A DNA stretch of 5,127 nt, from positions 1-5,127 of the forward strand of contig JAQVZB010000058.1 of NCBI GenBank assembly GCA_029004695.1, given 5' to 3'. Made by a program: the position numbers and the translations under genes. This document shows, one piece after another, positions 1 to 4,227 of this stretch (position 1 is its first letter; each line of letters opens with the position of its first letter). This stretch comes from Bacilli bacterium. GTDB taxonomy: Bacteria; Bacillota_I; Bacilli_A; RF39; UBA660. Below the pieces are notes generated by a model. It worked only from the letters and a program-made list of their open reading frames with translations, had not been told where the DNA came from and ran no database searches.

Positions 1-15
1 AAAAAAGGCACTTTA

Positions 16-24
16 TGTTATAAT
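16..24 (+). promoter_or_regulatory. Extended -10 promoter of tRNA-Lys
   Basis: The sequence TG-T-TATAAT is a perfect extended -10 element about 20 bases upstream of the tRNA 5' end, so transcription should start near position 31. The -35 region would lie at or beyond the window edge and cannot be judged. A 6-bp inverted repeat (6-11 with 31-36) brackets the element; it may be chance. Confidence 0.65.
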
Positions 25-43
25 TTGTTCGTGCCTAAAATTT

Positions 44-119
44 GTCTCCTTAGCTCAGTCGGTAGAGCAACTGACTCTTAATCAGTGGGTCTGCGGTTCA
101 AGCCCGCAAGGGGACACCA
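44..119 (+). tRNA. tRNA-Lys (anticodon CTT)
   Basis: A complete 76-base tRNA with encoded CCA. The acceptor stem is GTCTCCT (44-50) paired with AGGGGAC (109-115), including one T-G wobble, followed by discriminator A116 and CCA at 117-119. The D stem is GCTC/GAGC. The anticodon stem ACTGA/TCAGT encloses the loop CTCTTAA, which puts CTT in the anticodon position and makes this a lysine tRNA reading AAG. The T stem TGCGG/CCGCA encloses TTCAAGC. All stems pair well, so it should be functional. It has its own promoter and terminator. Its 3' half and downstream flank recur in degenerate form about 1.66 kb away, which suggests that the gene served as an integration site. Confidence 0.97.
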
Positions 120-131
120 TTTAGATAATAG
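76..131 (+). repeat. Putative attL: tRNA-Lys 3' half plus flank, direct repeat copy 1
   Basis: This segment runs from the tRNA anticodon loop through the CCA end and 12 bases beyond. It aligns without gaps to 1737-1792 at a constant offset of 1661, with 8 mismatches in 56 positions. The longest exact stretch covers the tRNA CCA end and the flank TTTAGATAATAG. Similarity continues into both downstream terminator hairpins. Tyrosine recombinases commonly use the 3' half of a tRNA gene as an attachment site and keep the tRNA intact, which fits the arrangement here. The att assignment is inference. Confidence 0.6.
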
Positions 132-160
132 AAGATTGCAGAGATGCAATCTTTTTATTT
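132..160 (+). terminator. Intrinsic terminator of tRNA-Lys
   Basis: A 9-bp perfect stem, AAGATTGCA (132-140) with TGCAATCTT (145-153), has a GAGA loop and runs into a T-rich tract (TTTTTATTTT). It lies 12 bases after the CCA end and should end the tRNA transcript. Confidence 0.85.
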
Positions 161-173
161 TGTAATCAATATT

Positions 174-203
174 TTGTCAATGTTAGATAATAATATATAT
201 ATT
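174..203 (+). promoter_or_regulatory. Weak candidate promoter for the short ORF
   Basis: TTGTCA (174-179, 5 of 6 matches to the -35 consensus) and TATATT (198-203, 5 of 6 matches to the -10 consensus) are 18 bases apart, followed by a good ribosome binding site at 213-220. In such AT-rich sequence this could arise by chance. Confidence 0.3.
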
Positions 204-225
204 TGCTCAATCAAAAGGAGAATAT

Positions 226-333
226 ATGAGTAATATTATATCATTTCAAGTGAAATACGCATTAAATCGTGAAAAGGATATGGATTACAAAAGTTAGTTT
301 AGTAATGAACAATCACAAGAGTTGAAATTATAA
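226..333 (+). pseudogene. Short ORF of 23 codons, possibly a gene broken by an in-frame TAG
   Basis: An AAAAGGAG ribosome binding site (213-220) sits 5 bases before ATG 226. The frame reads 23 codons to TAG at 295-297, and past that TAG continues for 11 more sense codons to TAA at 331-333. The predicted peptide begins MSNIISFQVKYALN and is charged and polar in its second half, which looks like the start of a real protein rather than random AT-rich translation. It could be a tiny expressed peptide, or the leftover 5' end of a larger gene deleted when the island shrank. I do not recognise the family. It precedes the 372-residue gene on the same strand, but that gene has its own promoter. Confidence 0.35.
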
Positions 334-370
334 ATTTATAATGGAAGATATGTCGTTTATAAATATTTAA

Positions 371-379
371 TGTTATAAT
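371..379 (+). promoter_or_regulatory. Extended -10 promoter of the 372-residue gene
   Basis: TG-T-TATAAT is identical to the element upstream of tRNA-Lys. The -35 region about 17 bases upstream (TGTCGT) is a poor match, as is usual for extended -10 promoters. Transcription would start near 386, giving a leader of about 20 bases. The ribosome binding sequence AAAGGAAAGTGAT (389-401) resembles the full 16S-complementary sequence AAGGAGGTGAT and supports ATG 407 as the start. Confidence 0.6.
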
Positions 380-406
380 TAATATAGTAAAGGAAAGTGA
401 TGTTCT

Positions 407-1525
407 ATGATCAACATTAAAGATGATACCAGAAAAATAATTTCTACATTAAAAAGTATGTTATATAGTAAAAAGAAATATGCTTGTTTTGATATATTAT
501 GTAATTCTAGCCCTAGTATTGAATATTTAAATAGTGAATTTGGAGGGAATTATCAAATTGATTATTTTAGTTTACATTTAGGTATAGATGTGGATTATTA
601 TGCCGATATTACTTCAAAATATGATTTAGATGAAATAAAAGAAATAATTAGAAAAGAATTAGAAATAATATTTCAGTATGAAAATGAGTATATCAGCATT
701 GTAATTATTAAACCTTTAGTAAAATATTATCTTAATTGGAACTTAATTACGGAATATAATGATAAAAATGATTTCATAAAGGATATTGAAATTTTAAGGA
801 ATATGTTGATAGGGACTTCAACCGGTGAAAAAAGAATTGAAAATATTAATAATGATTATATTGATTTGTATAATAAAGTAGATGATGTATTCAATAAATT
901 AGATTTAGATAATCCTAATCCTTTTAAAACACTATGGGAATCATATACTTATTGGTCTATCAATTTAGATAACTATGCCAAAAGGAGAGTTTATTTTTCA
1001 AAATTGTATGAAGAAACATTAAAATTAATCAAAACAACTAATTCTAATAATGTGGTTAATTTTCAATTAGAATATACAAATTGGGACACTATTGATAGAA
1101 CTATTACAGATATAAAAAAACAATATAATGAAGCAACAACACCCGCACAATTTAATGCCATTGGTGCTATGTGTCGTAGTGTATATGATTGCCTTGCAGA
1201 TGTAGTCTATAAAAATGAATATCATACTGATACAACAATACCATTTCCAAATGATAATCAATATAAAAAGAAGTTATTAGAATTTGTACTATTTAAACTT
1301 GATAGTAAAACTAACAAGGATTTCAGAAGCCATTGTAAAAGTATGATTGATTTAGCCGATGAATTAACTCATAAAAAAACAGCAACAAAACAGCAAGTAG
1401 CATTAACAATAAATGCAGTCATATCAATTTTAAATATAGTATCAATCTTAAATGAAAACACCAAAACTGAGTTTGAAGATGGTGACATTCTTGATGACCC
1501 TTTTAAAGATTTAGATGTTGATTAA
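407..1525 (+). CDS. Uncharacterised two-part protein, putative accessory or defence gene
   Basis: A soluble 372-residue protein with no signal peptide or membrane segment. Residues 1-110 look mixed alpha/beta, with a hydrophobic strand-like run near 96-104. Residues 115-215 are mostly charged helices. Residues 225-350 form a conserved helical domain: it opens with W226, contains QFNAIGAMCRSVYDCLA (249-264), then FRSH (306-309) and DLADELTHKKTAT (315-327), and ends in a hydrophobic helix. From memory this matches the C-terminal domain of many uncharacterised bacterial proteins, whose pattern is roughly a CRE-like motif, then an arginine, then an H(K/R)RTA-like motif. The R-to-H spacing is loosely reminiscent of HEPN-type folds, but no canonical RxxxxH nuclease motif is evident. 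The tail (351-372) is acidic. The gene is the only intact one between tRNA-Lys and the tRNA fragment, which hints at phage defence or another accessory role; no biochemical function can be assigned. Confidence 0.9.
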   Translation: MINIKDDTRKIISTLKSMLYSKKKYACFDILCNSSPSIEYLNSEFGGNYQIDYFSLHLGIDVDYYADITSKYDLDEIKEIIRKELEIIFQYENEYISIVIIKPLVKYYLNWNLITEYNDKNDFIKDIEILRNMLIGTSTGEKRIENINNDYIDLYNKVDDVFNKLDLDNPNPFKTLWESYTYWSINLDNYAKRRVYFSKLYEETLKLIKTTNSNNVVNFQLEYTNWDTIDRTITDIKKQYNEATTPAQFNAIGAMCRSVYDCLADVVYKNEYHTDTTIPFPNDNQYKKKLLEFVLFKLDSKTNKDFRSHCKSMIDLADELTHKKTATKQQVALTINAVISILNIVSILNENTKTEFEDGDILDDPFKDLDVD

Positions 1526-1541
1526 TCAACATCTAAATTTT
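1506..1541 (+). terminator. Long palindromic terminator overlapping the stop codon
   Basis: TTAGATGTTGATT (1511-1523) is followed directly by its exact reverse complement (1524-1536). Pairing extends outward for several more bases, with one G-T wobble, giving a stem of about 17 bp that folds with a minimal AT loop. The stop codon TAA (1523-1525) lies at the centre, so the last codons form the left arm. A short T-rich run follows (ATTTTAG). Symmetry and flanking A and T runs would allow action on both strands. Confidence 0.65.
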
Positions 1542-1736
1542 AGTTAATTAAAATCAACTATACATACATTTAATTAAAATTAAAGTTAGTTAATCCGTTA
1601 AAAAGATTAAAAGTATTATATTTTTTTAAAATAATATAATAGTCCATGAAGTTAATATTAAATTATACTTTTAAAACATCAAAATATATAAAATAATAAA
1701 ATATCGGTAAAAGATGTAAAAAACATATCACACAAA
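1542..1736. other. AT-rich intergenic stretch without a gene
   Basis: About 195 bases of extremely AT-rich DNA. It holds an 11-base direct repeat, TTAATTAAAAT, at 1544-1554 and 1570-1580. A TATAAT (1635-1640) occurs without a recognisable -35 or an extended -10 TG. The only ATG frame (1646) gives 16 codons with no ribosome binding site. The missing 5' half of the second tRNA copy is not present here in any recognisable form. It is probably the decayed end of the inserted element. Confidence 0.5.
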
Positions 1737-1792
1737 TCTTAATTAGTGGGTCACAGGTTCGAACCCACAAGGGGGCACCATTTAGATAATAG
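1737..1792 (+). repeat. Putative attR: degenerate tRNA-Lys 3'-half fragment, direct repeat copy 2
   Basis: This segment matches 76-131 at 48 of 56 positions with no gap. It starts at the CTT anticodon, keeps the TTCGAAC T loop and encoded ACCA (1777-1780), and then repeats the flank TTTAGATAATAG. No D arm or acceptor 5' strand precedes it, so it cannot be a working tRNA. Three of the five T-stem pairs are lost (ACAGG opposite CCACA), consistent with decay after it ceased to be selected. It is the expected displaced 3' end after insertion into a tRNA gene. A tRNA-derived fragment with some other role is possible but unsupported. Confidence 0.65.
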
Positions 1793-1817
1793 ATTGCATT
1801 AAGCAATCTTTTTATTT
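1791..1817 (+). terminator. Terminator hairpin, sister of the tRNA-Lys terminator
   Basis: A 7-bp stem AGATTGC (1791-1797) and GCAATCT (1803-1809) with an ATTAA loop is followed by TTTTATTT. It is clearly related to the hairpin after tRNA-Lys (same GATTGC/GCAATC core and same T tract) and sits at the same distance from the CCA. It is therefore part of the duplicated att region, and was probably the original tRNA terminator. Confidence 0.75.
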
Positions 1818-1828
1818 GGTATAAATAA

Positions 1829-1837
1829 TGATATAAT
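1829..1837 (+). promoter_or_regulatory. Extended -10 promoter of the HAD phosphatase gene
   Basis: TG-A-TATAAT is a perfect extended -10. No good -35 is seen. The start site would be near 1844, which places the upstream ATG at 1836 inside the promoter and so rules it out as the translation start. Confidence 0.65.
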
Positions 1838-1868
1838 GTTTGTAATACAACTTATTAGGGGGAATAAT

Positions 1869-2837
1869 ATGGATGTTTATTGGGATTATGATGGGGTCTT
1901 TGGAGATACGATGACTCCAGCTACCTTAGAGATGACTGAGTTAGGTTTAATTAGTACAGAAGAAGGTCGAACTAAATATTTTAGAGAGTTAGATTGGGGA
2001 AGTTTTCTAGTTAAAGCAGGGTTTATGAAAAATGCACCTGAGGCTATTAATTTATTATCTAAAAAAGGGTATAGGCAATCATTCTTAACACATGTTAATT
2101 CACTTGCTGAAGCTGAGGCTAAAATAAAATTTATTAAAAGTATAGCTAGGATTAATAATACAAGGGATATTGATATAATAATCGTACCAAGAAGTTTAGA
2201 TAAGGCTTTTGCTATTAAGCCTAATGGTGGTATTTTAATTGATGACCGATTATTAAATATAAAAGTATGGGAAGAAAATGGGGGAGTAGGAATCTTATTT
2301 TCTAATGAGTTAAATGATGAATATGTAACTTTAAATGATCCTATGGATGTAGCTAATTATATTATTGAAAATTATCCTATTAATGAGAAGAGTGGACCAA
2401 AGTTTCCAATTATAAATGAACAAGATAGATTGTTAGTGGCTAATTTATTAAAGTATTATTGTAAAGATAGATTTGATACCTTTTTAATTTATGATAAGTT
2501 AGTTAAAGATGAGATAGTATTAGATAATAATTATAATTTTAAATATAATGATCAAGTATTAGATGGTATTAAAGATCATTATGATTTAGTTAATTTAAAA
2601 TCTAATAATTTTGGACCAATAAATAATCGTTTTGCATCTGGTTGTTTATATTTTACAATGGAAGTAGCATCGATACTTGATGAACAAAGATATACACGTG
2701 TTAAAGAATTAGTTAATTCTTATAATGAATCAAATGAAGAGGAAACTATTTTTAGTTATGAAGTGGAAGAACTTCCAATATATAATTATATTAAAGATAA
2801 TATAAAAGAACAAAAGATAAAAGTCTATCGTAAATAG
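1869..2837 (+). CDS. HAD-superfamily phosphatase (nucleotidase-like) with extra C-terminal region
   Basis: A cytosolic protein of 322 residues. The first 170 residues hold the HAD motifs: motif I DYDGV (D6 nucleophile, D8 acid/base), motif II FLTH (T74), a lysine in motif III (K117 in AIKPNGG, or K112), and motif IV IDDR (D125, D126). HAD enzymes with this layout use Mg2+ and an aspartyl-phosphate intermediate to hydrolyse phosphate esters; the DYDGV start and overall order resemble deoxyribonucleotidase-type members, but the substrate cannot be read from sequence. Residues 180-322 form a mixed, Asn- and Tyr-rich region that I do not recognise. ATG 1869 is chosen because AGGGGG (1857-1862) lies 6 bases upstream; an ATG at 1836 would add 11 residues but overlaps the -10 box. 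The gene has its own promoter and terminator, so it is probably monocistronic. It lies just outside the putative attR, so it is likely a host gene. Confidence 0.9.
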   Translation: MDVYWDYDGVFGDTMTPATLEMTELGLISTEEGRTKYFRELDWGSFLVKAGFMKNAPEAINLLSKKGYRQSFLTHVNSLAEAEAKIKFIKSIARINNTRDIDIIIVPRSLDKAFAIKPNGGILIDDRLLNIKVWEENGGVGILFSNELNDEYVTLNDPMDVANYIIENYPINEKSGPKFPIINEQDRLLVANLLKYYCKDRFDTFLIYDKLVKDEIVLDNNYNFKYNDQVLDGIKDHYDLVNLKSNNFGPINNRFASGCLYFTMEVASILDEQRYTRVKELVNSYNESNEEETIFSYEVEELPIYNYIKDNIKEQKIKVYRK

Positions 2838-2845
2838 ACTTTTTT
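2819..2845 (+). terminator. Intrinsic terminator overlapping the HAD gene stop
   Basis: AAAAGTCTAT (2819-2828) pairs with ATAGACTTTT (2834-2843) around a CGTAA loop and runs into six Ts. The TAG stop (2835-2837) is inside the right arm. Confidence 0.85.
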
Positions 2846-2872
2846 ATATAAAGTTATAAATTATCAATTTTA

Positions 2873-2881
2873 TGATATAAT
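2873..2881 (+). promoter_or_regulatory. Extended -10 promoter of the DUF4153 gene
   Basis: TG-A-TATAAT has the same sequence as the promoter of the preceding gene. The expected start is near 2888, so the leader would be very short (about 11 bases), with the ribosome binding site at its 5' edge. The -35 region (GTTATA) is weak. Confidence 0.6.
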
Positions 2882-2898
2882 TTTAGTAGGTGATGAAT

Positions 2899-4194
2899 AT
2901 GGTGGATATTAAAAAAAATATCTTAATGACTTTTAAAAAATATTATATATCAATATTATTATTTATTTTTGCGACAATTGAATTAATGATTGTTATTAAA
3001 AATGATTATTATGGCACTTATGTTGATGAAAGTAATGCAAGACTGATTATGACATTAATATATGGTGCAGTTGTATCTCTTGTTATTAGGAGTTTAATAA
3101 GTAGGGTAGAGAATAAAATAAAACAACCTAACTGGTTATACTTATTAGTTCCTATCTTAATGTCTTTTGTTTATTTTGGAATATTGCATGATTTAAATGG
3201 ATCATTTCAAGGAGTTAAATATATAATTTTTAATTTTCTAACGGCTATTTTATTTATAGTTATCCCTTTTTTAGGTAAAAATGAGGATAGTGATTACTAT
3301 AGTTATAAGGTAATTCTTAGTTTAGTTATAACTGGTGTTTGTTATTTATTAATGATTCTTGGAATATTTTTAATAATTGAGAGCATATCTATGTTATTTG
3401 AAATAAAGGTAAAATCATATATATTCGCAGAAATTGCTATTTTTGTTTTAGGTTTTTTAATGCCAACTTTGTTTTTATCTGGTATACCTAAAACAGATGA
3501 AAAAAGAAAAGAATATCCTAATTTTATTAAGAAAGTTTTAATGTATATAGTATTTCCTATTTTAAGTATTTATACGATTGTTTTATATGCTTATTTTATT
3601 AAGATATTATTTATGTTTGAAATACCTTCTAATATGTTAGGAAATTTAGTTATATATTATTCGATCGTTTCAGTCGTGGTGTTATATTTTACTAGTAAGA
3701 TGAAAGATAATAAATGGAGCAATTATTTTATAAAAGTATATCCATATACTTTAATTATTCCTTTGATTATGATGTTTATATCTTTTATAATTAGAATTAA
3801 TGAATATGGGTTTACGATAGCTAGGTATTATGCTTTACTTATCTTTATCTTTGCTATGATATCAATTTTTATGATTAAGGTTAAAGACAAAGTTAAATAT
3901 ATTCCAGTAACTTTATCAATTCTATTATTTATCTCAATATTTGGACCATTATCTGCAACTAATATTTCTAAAATAAGTCAGGAACATAAACTAGAAAGTA
4001 TCTTAGAAACTAATAATATGTTAGTGGATAATAAGATAGTAAAGAATCCTACTTTAAATGATGAAGACAAAGATAAAATATTTAGTATTCTTGGATATTT
4101 TTCAAATTATCATACTCTTGATGAAATAGATGTGCTTCCTGATGATTTTGATATTAATAATATGGAAGAGGTATTTGGTTTTTCTAATAATTAA
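2899..4194 (+). CDS. DUF4153-type polytopic membrane protein
   Basis: An integral membrane protein of 431 residues with about 11 predicted transmembrane helices (near 16-34, 46-66, 79-96, 106-126, 137-166, 174-195, 212-238, 248-265, 279-300, 307-326 and 333-350) and a soluble tail of about 80 residues. Family recognition rests on RINEYGFTIARYY (299-311) and FGPLSATNISKISQ (348-361), which match the conserved end of DUF4153 proteins. The function of that family is unknown. Many relatives, as I recall, carry a longer extracytoplasmic C-terminal region; here the chain ends soon after the VFGF motif (425-428), so this is a short version. ATG 2899 is preferred because AGTAGG (2885-2890) lies 8 bases upstream; GTG 2890 and ATG 2893 fall in or next to the ribosome binding site. 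It is transcribed alone and converges on the oxidoreductase gene. Confidence 0.88.
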   Translation: MVDIKKNILMTFKKYYISILLFIFATIELMIVIKNDYYGTYVDESNARLIMTLIYGAVVSLVIRSLISRVENKIKQPNWLYLLVPILMSFVYFGILHDLNGSFQGVKYIIFNFLTAILFIVIPFLGKNEDSDYYSYKVILSLVITGVCYLLMILGIFLIIESISMLFEIKVKSYIFAEIAIFVLGFLMPTLFLSGIPKTDEKRKEYPNFIKKVLMYIVFPILSIYTIVLYAYFIKILFMFEIPSNMLGNLVIYYSIVSVVVLYFTSKMKDNKWSNYFIKVYPYTLIIPLIMMFISFIIRINEYGFTIARYYALLIFIFAMISIFMIKVKDKVKYIPVTLSILLFISIFGPLSATNISKISQEHKLESILETNNMLVDNKIVKNPTLNDEDKDKIFSILGYFSNYHTLDEIDVLPDDFDINNMEEVFGFSNN

Positions 4195-4195
4195 A

Positions 4196-4227
4196 CTAAA
4201 AAGATTACATGTCGTAATCTTTTTTTA
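4196..4227. terminator. Bidirectional terminator between convergent genes
   Basis: A 9-bp stem AAAGATTAC (4200-4208) and GTAATCTTT (4214-4222) with an ATGTC loop has A residues on the left and Ts on the right, so it gives a U tract on both strands. It lies just after the stop of the DUF4153 gene, and its stem encodes the last residues and the TAA stop (4205-4207, minus strand) of the oxidoreductase. Confidence 0.85.

Larger units (their letters stand above)
120..1736. mobile_element. Putative tRNA-Lys-integrated island, no integrase visible
   Basis: This DNA lies between the intact tRNA-Lys and a truncated copy of the tRNA 3' half. It contains a short, possibly broken ORF near 226-333 and one long gene at 407-1525, and is otherwise AT-rich non-coding sequence. 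No recombinase, replication gene or excisionase is recognisable, so the segment is either a remnant that lost its integration gene or a small element mobilised in trans. The long gene uses the alanine codon GCC for 4 of 12 alanines, whereas the two following genes use none, which mildly supports a separate origin. The divergence of the repeats (86% identity) argues that insertion is old. An alternative is decay of a tandem tRNA duplication. Exact boundaries cannot be set within the repeats. Confidence 0.5.

Noticed and set aside
6..36. Inverted repeat AGGCAC/GTGCCT around the tRNA promoter -10, possible operator
   Set aside because: Only 6 bp with a 19-base spacer at the window edge. It could be chance, and tRNA promoters rarely have such operators.
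226..297. Stop-codon reassignment to explain the in-frame TAG
   Set aside because: TAG ends the HAD gene exactly at a terminator hairpin, so it functions as a stop in this organism.
1067..1261. Minus-strand open frame of 64 codons rich in Ile, Cys and Phe
   Set aside because: It lies wholly antisense inside the 372-residue gene. Its odd composition is that of a shadow frame, and no ribosome binding site or separate promoter is seen.
1544..1580. Two copies of TTAATTAAAAT as possible iterons or binding sites
   Set aside because: Only two copies in extremely AT-rich sequence, with no replication or regulator gene nearby.
1646..1696. ATG frame of 16 codons downstream of a TATAAT
   Set aside because: No ribosome binding site, no -35 and low-complexity AT-rich codons.
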